Notes under the pieces: generated by a model
Told to the model about the DNA's origin: nothing
The model's database searches: none
What the model saw: only the letters and a program-made list of their open reading frames with translations
Shown: one piece after another, positions 37,108 to 46,904 of the stretch
How positions within the stretch are numbered: position 1 is the stretch's first letter
Layout: each line of letters opens with the position of its first letter
Program-made: the position numbers and the translations under genes
DNA from: Henningerozyma blattae CBS 6284
Taxonomy: Eukaryota; Ascomycota; Saccharomycetes; Saccharomycetales; Saccharomycetaceae
Reading direction: 5' to 3'
Length of the DNA stretch: 64,000 nt
NCBI RefSeq assembly: GCF_000315915.1
Contig: NC_020186.1
Span: forward strand, 744,001-808,000

Positions 37108-38691
37108 TTATGGGTTCAATAGAGTTTGTGGATGTGATAATTCAGCAGATGATTGTGTCAAGTTTATAGCTTTTTCCATCTTTGTGATTAAAACATCTTT
37201 TTCTATCCATCTTTCTTCTAACCATTTTTCAAGATATTTTGTCCTTATTGGTAATAATCTATTAAAAGAATTATATTTTTTAATACCAATACATATAATT
37301 AAAGGAGGTCTATTATCTTTAGAATCTCTTCTTAACATTTCAAAGATGGAAGGATTGACTTGTTCTAACTGAATCCCATCATGAATTTGGAATCCACCAG
37401 TATTATGATCATGAGCCCTTGGAGTGTATTTGAGTTTGAAATATACAATAGTGATATCATATATATCTGGATTCAATATGACATCTGATTGTTCATTGAT
37501 ATCATTTTTCAATTGATTGACTACCTGTTCGCTTTCATTATTTTCATATGCAAATGGGTCCATTCCTAATAATAATGAAATAGATTTGGTCTTCTGATTG
37601 AATAGATCCATACCTTTTTTCTTATTGTCATGCTTTTCAGCCTTGTTGCTATTTTCCACAACATTTTCTTCATTTTCTTGGTGATATGAACTATTATCAC
37701 TAAAGATTCTTCTTAAATTGTTATTTATGATATTACGGTTTGTATAATCATTATTTATGGTTCGTTTAATCCTATTAATCTGAGCAAAAGATTTGACTAT
37801 ACTAATGAAATTGTTAAATCTTGGATATAATAAATTCTTATATTTTGGTAAGAAAAAGTAATCTTGATTTAATTTTTTTTGAATTAAATATAATTCTTTA
37901 CTAATGATGTTAACTTCGGGAAAAAGTACTATTATTTTATTATTTTTTTCTTTTAGGTTATTAACTAATTCTTTATTATTTAAAACTATATTTTCATCTT
38001 TCATTAAAATTTGTTTGATTAAAGAAAATTTTGGAAAATTACTTAACATCCCCCAAGTAAAAAATTTTAATTTAGATACTGGCGATATTTTTTTATTATT
38101 TGTGTTTTTAGACCAAAATGTCTTTGTGATATCCCAAATACTAAACTCTTGGTCATAAATATTAAAAGTTTCAACGATATGGTTAATAACAAAATAATCT
38201 ACTAAGGACCGATGATTACAAATTAATAATGTACTTTTAAATGGATCTTCTGTACCATCTTCTCTTATAAAATCAAATTTTTCATTTCCTTCATTCATAA
38301 AAATTTTGACACATTCTTTATTTACAAACATCTTTCTACCTAATTTATTATAAAACATTAAAGTCAAATACCTTTTAAAATTCTCAAAAAATGATACACA
38401 ATTATTTCGATTAAAATCATCAATATAACGAATAAAATGTAAAAATTTATTTCCAATAAAAGGTGTATGTCTCGCCACCCTTTTATTTAAGGTTAAAATT
38501 GTAAAATAAATATTCGAATTGAAAAAATGAAGTAAAATTTGTTGTAAAATACTTGAAATATAATAAGTTTTGATATAAATACCTATTATTACACTCCAAA
38601 CGATAATGCTTATCCAATCACTAATTATCCATGTTTTAACTTCAGCTGATGAACCAACAATATTGGTTTCCAAAAAATCTGCTAATGGCAT
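37108..38691 (-). CDS. MUM3: Mum3-like acyltransferase-family sporulation protein
   Basis: Known role: Mum3 (YOR298W) is needed for spore-wall outer layers (it is linked to dityrosine/lipid formation) and resembles PlsC-type acyltransferases. The 527-residue protein has an N-terminal hydrophobic segment (SIIVWSVIIGIYIKTYYISS). The PlsC motif I, NHRSLVD, is at 159-165 (His160, Asp165 intact), and LLICNH precedes it. Motif III reads LFPEVN in place of the usual FPEGTR. A charged Asn/Glu-rich insert separates the catalytic part from a C-terminal block (DITIVYFKLKYTPRAHD). Assignment over Cst26/YDR018C rests on the neighbours TRI1/UAF30 and BCH1/BUD7, the same trio as around YOR298W. Its promoter holds a middle-sporulation element. 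Confidence 0.8.
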   Translation of the reverse strand: MPLADFLETNIVGSSAEVKTWIISDWISIIVWSVIIGIYIKTYYISSILQQILLHFFNSNIYFTILTLNKRVARHTPFIGNKFLHFIRYIDDFNRNNCVSFFENFKRYLTLMFYNKLGRKMFVNKECVKIFMNEGNEKFDFIREDGTEDPFKSTLLICNHRSLVDYFVINHIVETFNIYDQEFSIWDITKTFWSKNTNNKKISPVSKLKFFTWGMLSNFPKFSLIKQILMKDENIVLNNKELVNNLKEKNNKIIVLFPEVNIISKELYLIQKKLNQDYFFLPKYKNLLYPRFNNFISIVKSFAQINRIKRTINNDYTNRNIINNNLRRIFSDNSSYHQENEENVVENSNKAEKHDNKKKGMDLFNQKTKSISLLLGMDPFAYENNESEQVVNQLKNDINEQSDVILNPDIYDITIVYFKLKYTPRAHDHNTGGFQIHDGIQLEQVNPSIFEMLRRDSKDNRPPLIICIGIKKYNSFNRLLPIRTKYLEKWLEERWIEKDVLITKMEKAINLTQSSAELSHPQTLLNP

Positions 38692-39119
38692 AGTTTTCTT
38701 GGATTAATTGCAATAAACAATTTGTAACAAAGTATCAATTATTGTATTTTTTTTTTAATTTTTTTTTTTAGCTCTCTTGAAAATCTTGCAGATCCTTTAT
38801 TTCTCTTTTAAAAAAAACCTTGGCGGTAAATTTCAATGTCACAAAAAAAGGGCATAAGATCATAAGTGGTAAAATTAAATATTATTATTACAATTCAGAA
38901 ATTGAAAAAAATATAAAAAAGTATAACATCATATATAGTACAAAGTAGAATTATACAAGTAATAAAGATGTTAGGGTCTCTAATTTTGTATAATATAATC
39001 AAAAGTTATAATGAGAATGAATATAAACGTCAGAAAAACAATGCAAGTTTATTTTTTTAAAAAATATATCAGAGATCATAAGTAAAATTTTGGTACTAAA
39101 AGGGGTATAGAGTAGTATT
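38692..39119. other. Intergenic TRI1-MUM3, MUM3 promoter
   Basis: Contains T-rich tracts close to the MUM3 ATG and the MSE listed separately. No other element was recognised. Confidence 0.5.
38838..38846 (+). promoter_or_regulatory. Middle sporulation element (Ndt80/Sum1 site)
   Basis: GTCACAAAA is a full match to the MSE consensus gNCRCAAAW. It lies 147-155 bp upstream of the MUM3 ATG. Ndt80 activates and Sum1-Rfm1-Hst1 represses through such sites in S. cerevisiae, and MUM3 is sporulation-specific there. Confidence 0.6.
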
Positions 39120-39818
39120 TTACTCCTCGGAACTCTCTTCACTTTTTGGTATTTCCTTAGAGGATTTACCACCTTTTTTTATTAATGTATCCCCATTTAC
39201 AAGTTCATCAGGATTAAGTAAATTCTTCGATATTACTTTTGTCAATTGAAACATATCTAAAGATTTACCAAATATTGGTTTCATCTTTTCATCACAAATA
39301 ATTTGTCTACGATCCTTAGGGTTTTGTAGATCATGTTCCTTAATATAATCCCAAACTCTCTTAACAACTTGTGTTCTCGGAAGAGCTTCTTCACCCAAAA
39401 ACTCTTGCATAGAATCACTTAAAATAACGTTCTTGGCATTAATACCATTTGATGATGGAGTTCTAGCTGATGTTGTTTTACGTTTCTTTCTTGTGGTAGC
39501 TTTACGAGCTTGTCTTTTCGAGCTTTCATTATCACTATCTCTTTTTATTTTTTTATCATTTTCACTAATTCGTAATGCTATTTCTTCATCCTTATCTTCC
39601 ATTAATTCTTTACTAACAAATACCATTGGATTCTCTTGCAAGGCATTAAACCTTTCCAAAATCAAATCATTCATTTCTTTTCTATTTGGAGTTAAATCAA
39701 CTGCAAACAATTCTTGAATAGCCTTTCTTATTTTTTTGGGACTAACTTGATATGGATCCGATACACTTATAATGGCATCAATCATAGTTACATACTTGTC
39801 TAATTCTACCATGGCCAT
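39120..39818 (-). CDS. TRI1: SWIB-domain protein Tri1
   Basis: Known role: Tri1 (YMR233W) is a nuclear, sumoylated SWIB-domain protein of unclear function, ohnolog of Uaf30 (RNA polymerase I upstream activating factor). The 232-residue protein has an N-terminal DEK_C-like region (KYVTMIDAIISVSDPYQVSP), a basic stretch (KRQARKATTRKKRKTTS) and a C-terminal SWIB domain at about 135-210 (MQEFLGEEALPRTQVVKRVW, DYIKEHDLQNPKDRRQIICD, EKMKPIFGKSLDMF). Wording such as KEHDLQNPKDRR and LPRTQVVK follows Tri1 more closely than Uaf30. Length equals S. cerevisiae (226). PEP5 lies upstream, as YMR231W does near YMR233W; FUS2 is missing. Confidence 0.92.
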   Translation of the reverse strand: MAMVELDKYVTMIDAIISVSDPYQVSPKKIRKAIQELFAVDLTPNRKEMNDLILERFNALQENPMVFVSKELMEDKDEEIALRISENDKKIKRDSDNESSKRQARKATTRKKRKTTSARTPSSNGINAKNVILSDSMQEFLGEEALPRTQVVKRVWDYIKEHDLQNPKDRRQIICDEKMKPIFGKSLDMFQLTKVISKNLLNPDELVNGDTLIKKGGKSSKEIPKSEESSEE

Positions 39819-40351
39819 TTCAGTATTTGTTTGTCTGCTCGTTTGTTTATTTTTTTTTCCAATTTTAAACCTTCTAGTCGAGGTAGTTAATCAATTTTGC
39901 TCCTTATAAAAAAATATAATATTTGATCCTATTATTAAAATTTTATATAACGAATGTTGAGTATGTTTTAAAATTAAATTTTCGATTCATTCTTTTAAAA
40001 TTTGAATGAATTCTTAAAAATTACTGGGGTTAATCTCAAGCACATTTTTCGTTTATTTTTTTTTTTGTTTTTCTGGTACAAGAGAAAATATTGATGATTC
40101 TCCAGAAATGAAAAATTAAATTATAATAATGAATGAAATCAAACAGAAAAAAAAGAAAGATCAATTACTATTATATCAACTACTAATAATTAGATAAAGA
40201 AATATTGTAAATATATATATAATTGCTAAGATAAATCTTTTTAAAAAAAAAATAAAATAAAAAAAATGGAGGATAAAAAAAAAAATTAGGAAAAAAAAAT
40301 AATTATAATACTGGAATGGCTAATTAAATATTAGTTGCTTTTTTATTTGTT
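39819..40351. other. Intergenic PEP5-TRI1
   Basis: About 530 bp of AT-rich DNA, A-run-rich near the PEP5 3' end. No gene or strong site recognised; S. cerevisiae FUS2 (YMR232W) is absent here. Confidence 0.5.
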
Positions 40352-43300
40352 TTAAATTTGAACTTGAGAATATTCTAATCCTCCTCTACCTATAAAATCG
40401 GTGATTACTTTAAATCTATCACCATTTTTAGAAGTATTATTTAGAATTGTCTCTAATATTTTACTTTGGTTTGCTATTTCATTTTGTGTAGAGACCAATT
40501 TTTGTGATGTTTGTAAATCAATGACACATTTGGGGCATCTAAATAGTTTTTCTCCATCTTTAAAATTAGTCTCTTCATTCAAACATTTTTGATGGTAAAT
40601 ATGGTTACATCTGAAAAATACAATTGGTAAATCTAAAGATGAATGACACATACGACAAGTTTCATTTTTAATTCTAATTTGAGTTGGCGTTTCATCTTGA
40701 GTTAAAGATGCTAATTTTTTCCTCTTCTCATCTAACTCATCTTCATAGGATTTGATTAATTTTTCACTTTTCTTAAATTCCGATTCTTCTTCATTTACAT
40801 AATTTATTAATAAATCTTGTATTATCCCAAAAGTAACTGCATCTGTTTCGCTTAGTATTTGAATTATATCTAATACAGATAATAGTCTTTTATTCAGTAT
40901 TGGCTTAATAATCTTTTCTTCAAGAACAGACTCGCCTCCCATTTTCTCCAGGATTTCTGTAGAAGAAATGAAAAATGGTAATGCAACTGTAAATAGCGAA
41001 GGTTCTTCTTCACAATGCTTTATTAAAAATTGTAAACATTTCGAAGGTTCTTCAAGCAATATCATAGACCTAAATATGCTTTCCAAATCTTTATTTCCTG
41101 TTAGGGTGCTTGCATCTTCTGACAGATTAAACAAATCTACGTCATTCATATGGCTAATTAGCATCATCAATGAATTATCCATTTCATTTGATTGTGATGG
41201 GGCTTTTTTATTTTTATTATCTTGAGAAGAATTTTTTGTTGAAATAACCAATTTATTACTTTCTTTCAAAATATTTATTGCCTTTGAATGCCAGTCGTCC
41301 TTACGTTGTGGATCATCCTTAACCAAAGATAAATATAAATCATATAATGTAGTATAAATTATTTGTTTATCTTCAGCAGCACCTTCATAAGTTCTATAAC
41401 TTTCTAAACATGCCTCTAAGAAAACAACAAATTCAAAAGGTTGTTTTATGAAAGAGTTAAAGACTAAAGATGGCTTTGGAGGGTGATAAGTTGTCAAATT
41501 TGGATCCCGTTGTATTAATGTAGAGTCATCGGTTTCAATTCCCATTTTTTTATTCATATATGATACAAATGTATTATAGCTATAAAATACATTATTTTTA
41601 TCATTAAATGTGTCCGTAGTTGAAGCTCTTTTAATTGATTCTGATTGATTGTTTCCATGATCATGTTTATCCAATTGATTTTCATTTGATATATTGTCAG
41701 TTAGCTTAGTTGGTTTATAATTTCCTGTAAATACGTCAATTAACAAGGCATTAGTAGCATTTGGTAAACGCTCTAATAATTGTTTAGACCAAGTTACAAT
41801 AACTCTTAGAGTATCATCAATGGATAATGTTTTTATATAATTTAATGCTTCCATTGGATTATCCATTGTATTTAACAGAATATCAACTAAAGTATTTGGG
41901 TCTTTTGAAAATTTCTTGGATAATTTATACGATTGTAAATGATAATTTGAATCAATTAAAGAAGTTAAGATCAAATCTAGATCAAATAAATTTTTATTTG
42001 AATAAAAATAAGCCTCATCATTTATATCAGAATCAATATTTAAACCCTCTTCTGAAAATTCACCTGACCTCGTGAAATGCTCAATAAAATAATCGATTTC
42101 ATCAACAGATTTTAACTTAATTAATGATATTAATAATAAAGTAATATGATCTGAATTAGATTTGTTATCCTTTAATAATGCCCATAAATAATCAGACAAA
42201 TTGCGCATAATATCTGGATTTGAAAAATCTTGGATACCAATTTTTGAAATCATTTCACTTATATCTACAACATCTAGACATTGAACATATTGTTTTATGG
42301 CCGAATCTTTATTATTCTTCTTATCGAATAAATAGTCACCGAATCTTTTATGTATCTGTTGAACTTGCATCTTGTCAATTCCAAATTTCGAAGCCAATTG
42401 TAAGGTGAAGGGAAATAATTCCTTTTGCATTGTGATTTCTAGTTGTTCTTTAATTGGTTTTTTAACGATATTAAAGATTGTACCATCAGCTGTTAATAGA
42501 AATAAATGTTTATTATCTAAGAAAAAAATATCAATAATGGTGGAAGGTATGAAAATATTTAAAGAAATTACATTATTTTCAATATCCATAATTATTAATC
42601 TGTTAGAATGAGTATTATTATTATTGGTAGCAGTAACGGTGGCCCTAATGGTATTTGCATTTGCTAGGCCATTAGAAGTGGGATTAGAAGCTGAATTAGA
42701 ATTTATCTCTGTTAAGAGTAGCAAATGTTGTTTATCAATGGAAAATAATCTTTTAATATTTTTAAAATCACATTGTAATTTCCGTAATTCACCTGATTCT
42801 TTATAAAAGTTCAATGAACCATCATTATAGCATCCAATGAATTCCCCTGAAGCCTTAGAACAAGTGCTACAATGTAAATCTACCCCTTGTGACTTGTTTA
42901 ATATCAATTCTGGTTTACCATTATTTCTACCACTTGTTGATAGAAGGAAAGTAGAAGAAGTAGTAGCTACAAAACAAGTAGTTGCCAAATCATTCAATAT
43001 TAAAGAAGTGATTGGTTCATGTGATGGGTCGTCGTAAATGATTCTTTGTCTAGAGCCTCTATCTCTCACCAGATCACCTCTTATCAAGATGACTTTCCCA
43101 TTAATAAACCCAGTCACTATGCATGACAAATCATCTGATATTGAGACTGTTGACATTGGATAAGTATTAGATCCATTTTTAATTTCCACTTGAGTCAAGT
43201 AAGAAGTATGGTCCTTAGGTAAATTTTTCTTTAATGACCATATCTTAATTAGAGTGGGTTTACCATTACATTCAGCAATGGCTACTAACCAATTTTGAAT

Positions 43301-43546
43301 TGTTTTTAAATAATTAATATGATAATCAGAGGGAACTGCTTGGAAAGAATGGACCACCTCTGAAGTGGCAAAATTGAATAAAGTTATAATTGTTGATTTT
43401 AAAGCCAATACTAATTGACCTTTACCACAAGGAGCTGCTGCAGATAATGTTGGATCAGAGTAAAGAGGGTTGGCAGATCCTAATTGAGGATCCTTAATAG
43501 GTGTGACTTCAAAAAATTGAAATTGCCTCCAAGTAGTAAGTGACAT
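40352..43546 (-). CDS. PEP5: Vps11/Pep5, HOPS and CORVET core subunit
   Basis: Known role: Pep5 (Vps11) is a core subunit of the HOPS and CORVET tethering complexes at vacuole and endosome; its RING end contacts Vps18. The 1064-residue protein starts MSLTTWRQFQFFEVTPIKDP. It has an N-terminal beta-propeller (VSISDDLSCIVTGFINGKVI; RDRGSRQRIIYDDPSHEPIT), then an alpha-solenoid (FGDYLFDKKNNKDSAIKQYV), and a C-terminal RING-H2 at 964-1007 with CRMC, CNHIYHQKC and CPKC, ending RFKVITDFIGRGGLEYSQVQ. These blocks follow S. cerevisiae Pep5 (1029) throughout. An Asn/Thr-rich loop of about 30 residues in the propeller is extra. The ATG at 43546 matches the family start. Confidence 0.97.
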   Translation of the reverse strand: MSLTTWRQFQFFEVTPIKDPQLGSANPLYSDPTLSAAAPCGKGQLVLALKSTIITLFNFATSEVVHSFQAVPSDYHINYLKTIQNWLVAIAECNGKPTLIKIWSLKKNLPKDHTSYLTQVEIKNGSNTYPMSTVSISDDLSCIVTGFINGKVILIRGDLVRDRGSRQRIIYDDPSHEPITSLILNDLATTCFVATTSSTFLLSTSGRNNGKPELILNKSQGVDLHCSTCSKASGEFIGCYNDGSLNFYKESGELRKLQCDFKNIKRLFSIDKQHLLLLTEINSNSASNPTSNGLANANTIRATVTATNNNNTHSNRLIIMDIENNVISLNIFIPSTIIDIFFLDNKHLFLLTADGTIFNIVKKPIKEQLEITMQKELFPFTLQLASKFGIDKMQVQQIHKRFGDYLFDKKNNKDSAIKQYVQCLDVVDISEMISKIGIQDFSNPDIMRNLSDYLWALLKDNKSNSDHITLLLISLIKLKSVDEIDYFIEHFTRSGEFSEEGLNIDSDINDEAYFYSNKNLFDLDLILTSLIDSNYHLQSYKLSKKFSKDPNTLVDILLNTMDNPMEALNYIKTLSIDDTLRVIVTWSKQLLERLPNATNALLIDVFTGNYKPTKLTDNISNENQLDKHDHGNNQSESIKRASTTDTFNDKNNVFYSYNTFVSYMNKKMGIETDDSTLIQRDPNLTTYHPPKPSLVFNSFIKQPFEFVVFLEACLESYRTYEGAAEDKQIIYTTLYDLYLSLVKDDPQRKDDWHSKAINILKESNKLVISTKNSSQDNKNKKAPSQSNEMDNSLMMLISHMNDVDLFNLSEDASTLTGNKDLESIFRSMILLEEPSKCLQFLIKHCEEEPSLFTVALPFFISSTEILEKMGGESVLEEKIIKPILNKRLLSVLDIIQILSETDAVTFGIIQDLLINYVNEEESEFKKSEKLIKSYEDELDEKRKKLASLTQDETPTQIRIKNETCRMCHSSLDLPIVFFRCNHIYHQKCLNEETNFKDGEKLFRCPKCVIDLQTSQKLVSTQNEIANQSKILETILNNTSKNGDRFKVITDFIGRGGLEYSQVQI

Positions 43547-44444
43547 TTGTGATAGGCAGATTTTTTTGCTTGCTTTATTTTGAATTGAATGTATATGGCA
43601 CTAATAGCCTATCTTCCCCTAATTATGCCTCTTTCAATTGGAATATTTGTCTTGTTATATATATGAATATGTATTAATAATAAGAATTTTTCTAGTTCAT
43701 ATCATATACAAGTATAAATAATTTGAATATTTCACGAAAGAAAAGGACAAGAACGGCGCTACCACATTTCTTCGGCTATAACTACTAAGAAAATTAAATC
43801 CCGAAACTTGATAAACGGAAATCATAGCCGGATAATCGAATAATGACTAGTGTCAGTAATACTATATTTAAAAAAAAATTACAATAGATCATATTAAAGG
43901 AAATGATATATTCAGAGTTACTAAAAACTGCAGAGTTTATTTATATTTTTTTCTAATTATTTATTCTTATTTTCCCCTCTAGACGTTACAAGTTTTGTAT
44001 TTTATTACTTTGAAATTGTAATTGTATCGTCAGGCTTTTCAATATTACCTGACAGGTTGACATAATTCAATAAAAGGGTGTTTTAAGATCTGAGAAATAT
44101 AAATTTCAATAAAGAAAGTTCTTGCTTCACATTAGTCATAAATTTAGTTGCTTAATATTTGCTATTCAAGAATGTAGGATCTGAAATTCCCTTTAAGGGT
44201 TTTCGGCTGCGAGATTTGGTGACACCTGTTATTTGCACAGAGTTATAGCTTGTTTATTTAGAAGTGAAAAAAAGGAAAAAAAGGTAAGTAGAATAAAATA
44301 AAATAAAATGTTACCCAGAAATTAAGAAAAATTAAATATTAATATAAAGAAAGAAGTATCCATAGCAATATTGTTATCGAGTTTAACGTTGGGATAGAGC
44401 AATTTTAAAGCTTTGTTGTAAGCAAATCGGCTTCAATTCGCATC
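43547..44444. other. Divergent intergenic PEP5/YOR292C-like
   Basis: About 900 bp between two start codons. Contains a 7 bp inverted repeat CGGCTAT ... ATAGCCG (about 43773 and 43827), an ARS-consensus-like 11-mer (43939-43949) and A/T runs. RPS10 and RRP5, which flank PEP5 in S. cerevisiae, are absent. No RNA gene seen. Confidence 0.45.
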
Positions 44445-45098
44445 ATGAAGATACTGACAACTCCCCTTCAAAGGCAATACACAGGGTTAATTGTTTCTGA
44501 GCTTTTGTTGCTATTTTTGACTGGAATCAACTATACAAGTTACTATGAGTCTAATCCTGTTTTTATCACAGTGATGATTGATTCAATTTTATTTGCATTT
44601 TCAGATACATTGGCTCAATTAATAGCTGTGGAACAAAAAAAATTAAATGCCAAGAAAAATAAGAAAAAATCATTTGAAAATATTGGAGAGAAATATGAAC
44701 CAGTGTCACGTACAAGCTCATTTGATTATTATAGATCTCTCACGTTCATCATATGGGGGATTCTAATGGCATATTTGCAATTGGTTTGGTACGAATATTT
44801 GAGGTCCAAATTTCAAGATAACTATTTTATGATCGTATTGGCTGATCAAGCCATTTTTGTCCCCATATCCCTTGCAGGGATGCTAGTGTATGTCAATTAT
44901 ATTCAAGATTTTGGAGATTTGAAGTTATTAATATCAAAATTCAAAAACTTATTTGTCTATACCTTAATTTGCAATTACATTGTTTGGCCAGTGATACAGT
45001 ATTGTAATTTTAAATATATCCCTGATTACTTACAAGTGCCTTTTGGTTGTGCCATTGGGGTCGTCTGGAACTGTTTCATTTGCATCATTCAACATTAG
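44445..45098 (+). CDS. Mpv17/PMP22 family membrane protein (YOR292C-like)
   Basis: Family: Mpv17/PMP22, four-helix membrane proteins; Sym1 is mitochondrial inner membrane, while YOR292C of S. cerevisiae is uncharacterised and linked to the vacuole. The 217-residue protein has about four membrane segments: IVSELLLLFLTGINYTSYY; SLTFIIWGILMAYLQLVWYE; MIVLADQAIFVPISLAGMLV; and PFGCAIGVVWNCFICI at the end. Motifs are typical: LADQAIFVPI (family DQ..F.P), NYIVWPVIQYCNFKYIP (the W.P.Q..NF..VP signature) and the final VWN. A basic insert (NAKKNKKKSF) lies between helices 1 and 2. Assignment to YOR292C rather than SYM1 is from the neighbours UAF30/TRI1 and YOR289W. Confidence 0.8.
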   Translation: MKILTTPLQRQYTGLIVSELLLLFLTGINYTSYYESNPVFITVMIDSILFAFSDTLAQLIAVEQKKLNAKKNKKKSFENIGEKYEPVSRTSSFDYYRSLTFIIWGILMAYLQLVWYEYLRSKFQDNYFMIVLADQAIFVPISLAGMLVYVNYIQDFGDLKLLISKFKNLFVYTLICNYIVWPVIQYCNFKYIPDYLQVPFGCAIGVVWNCFICIIQH

Positions 45099-45365
45099 TT
45101 GAATTGTTGTTTCAATATTTTTTTTTCTCAAACCTTTTTGCAAGGTTTACCATTAGATTATTTTCTTATACATCTTATATACCATATTTATTATTGATAC
45201 CCATACACCACCCTTCATTTCTCTCTCTATTTCTTTTACTTTATTTTTGAATATATACACGTATGTTTGTCTTTTTTTTTTGCAACTACTTATCTACTGT
45301 ATATACATAAACAGAATTTGACATACACAATTTAATACACACTTTATTAATAAAGTTTAGCATCC

Positions 45366-46376
45366 TTACATATCTTCACTAAAGATATTCAAGAAATCAG
45401 AACGGTAATCTGGTTTAAATGGCCAATTCATAAACACATTGGATATTTCAATAAATTCTTTGGGTGTCATATTTACAGGTTTCTTGTTCCACAACTCTTG
45501 ATTGTCTCTAAATTGAGGTTCAAAATATTCATAGCCACCATGCCCTAATGAATCTGCTATATCCTTAAAGGGAGTAATTTTGGACATATAAAGATGCTTT
45601 GTTATAAATTCCCAAGGCTCAAAATCGATTTCTTTGCCGTTAGGAACCACTTTCAAGCACACTATACTTTCACTTGATGCAGACTTAGTGGCTTTAATTG
45701 GCCATATCATTGAATCATCAAATTCAACAATTTCTTGAGGTTTTGTATTTGAATCTTGAGTCTCTACTATATGGTTTTTAACTCCGGGATATGTTTCATC
45801 CTTATGATGTGCTAATACACTTATCTCAGTCAAGGTCTCCATAAATGTAGAACGCTTCGACCTTAAAGAACTCCCATAAGGTGCTAATAATTTCCCTGCA
45901 AGGTGAGAATTAATCCAAATTATCATGGGGACTTTACCGAATTTATACAACCAATTTCTTCTGGTGATACAATCTAACCATTGCATTAATAAACCTTCGT
46001 TATGTGGGTTAGTTAAATTAGCTACAAAGACTAGATCATCATTAGGCTTGGACCAATCTTGTATCAATGGATGGAAATTCAATTCTTGGCTCTTGGCTAA
46101 AATATGATATGTAGACCAATCATATGGATCCAATTCACAATTATTAAGATTAGGAAAATTCTCACTAAGTGTAGCTTTGAAATTTTTACGTGGCTCTAAT
46201 AATAAATGGTGTGGTGGATTATACAATTTTTGGATCTCATTAGAGAAAGGCCCTATACCTGGATATAATTCTAGCACATGAGATCTAGGAAATACTTTTG
46301 AATTATGCAATATTCCCCTAATAGCGGTTGAATCAATTAGGTGACGAGTCCCATAATGAAACTTTGGTAGTTGCAT
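45366..46376 (-). CDS. MTF1: Mitochondrial RNA polymerase specificity factor Mtf1
   Basis: Known role: Mtf1 (mtTFB) joins Rpo41 and melts mitochondrial promoters; its fold is that of rRNA dimethyladenosine methyltransferases (KsgA/Dim1) without need for catalysis. The 336-residue protein shows the methyltransferase motif I relic VLELYPGIGPFSNEI, then LLLEPRKNFKATL, ELDPYDWSTYHIL (S. cerevisiae RDPYDWSTY), GLLMQWLDCITRRNWLYKFG (EGLIMQWLSCIGNKNWLYRFG), the insert DSLGHGGYEYF, and the end FMNWPFKPDYRSDFLNIF. These match Mtf1 (341 aa) along its length. YMR228W is near PEP5 in S. cerevisiae too. TAGGGT-type elements lie upstream, as for AEP2. Confidence 0.95.
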   Translation of the reverse strand: MQLPKFHYGTRHLIDSTAIRGILHNSKVFPRSHVLELYPGIGPFSNEIQKLYNPPHHLLLEPRKNFKATLSENFPNLNNCELDPYDWSTYHILAKSQELNFHPLIQDWSKPNDDLVFVANLTNPHNEGLLMQWLDCITRRNWLYKFGKVPMIIWINSHLAGKLLAPYGSSLRSKRSTFMETLTEISVLAHHKDETYPGVKNHIVETQDSNTKPQEIVEFDDSMIWPIKATKSASSESIVCLKVVPNGKEIDFEPWEFITKHLYMSKITPFKDIADSLGHGGYEYFEPQFRDNQELWNKKPVNMTPKEFIEISNVFMNWPFKPDYRSDFLNIFSEDM

Positions 46377-46904
46377 AGTATAGAATTCTCTTGGATATAA
46401 GTCTCACAACGATCTAAATCTATAATTGAACTTTTCCTTTTTTTTTTTTTTTTTTTTGGCTTCAAATATTTCTATTTTTATTTTTAATACTATTTATTTT
46501 TTTCGTATACGGGCATCAGTTGCAACCCTAAATTTTCTTCAGGACTTTTGTATATAATATGAAGGGTTTTATAACCCTAGTCATCGCCGAAGAAAATGAA
46601 AAGGGAAATTTCAATTGAAAAAAGGCAACTTCCAAGAGATTATTATTAATATGAAAAAGCCTAATTAGCTAGAGACCCCTAGAACGTTTTTAAATTCAAC
46701 ATATTGCAACATCTCTTTTTTTTTGTCACACTTCAAAATATTAGTCGTATTTTATTTTAACTGATCTGATTATCTTGATACTGTATTCTTCATATTGCTC
46801 AACTATATTAAAGTTAAAAGCTGTTAGCCAACATTAAAAGTTACCTCATAATATAAATATCGGTAACAATTTGAAACCATTTCCAGCAATAATATCCTTG
46901 AAAG
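46377..46904. other. Divergent intergenic MTF1/AMMECR1, with T20 tract
   Basis: Shared promoter region. It holds a run of 20 T (46438-46457), Tbf1-like elements (listed) and AT-rich DNA. A run of this length is the type of tract Dat1 binds. Confidence 0.6.
46524..46578. promoter_or_regulatory. AACCCTAAA and AGGGTT-4 nt-AACCCT dyad
   Basis: AACCCTAAA at 46524-46532, then an inverted pair AGGGTT/AACCCT with a 4 nt spacer at 46563-46578. They match the Tbf1 site RCCCTAA and its complement. Distances: about 150-200 bp from the MTF1 ATG and 330-380 bp from the AMMECR1-type gene. Confidence 0.45.

Noticed and set aside
43939..43949. ATTTATATTTT matches the ARS consensus WTTTAYRTTTW
   Set aside because: This 11-mer is expected many times by chance in such AT-rich DNA; no further origin evidence.
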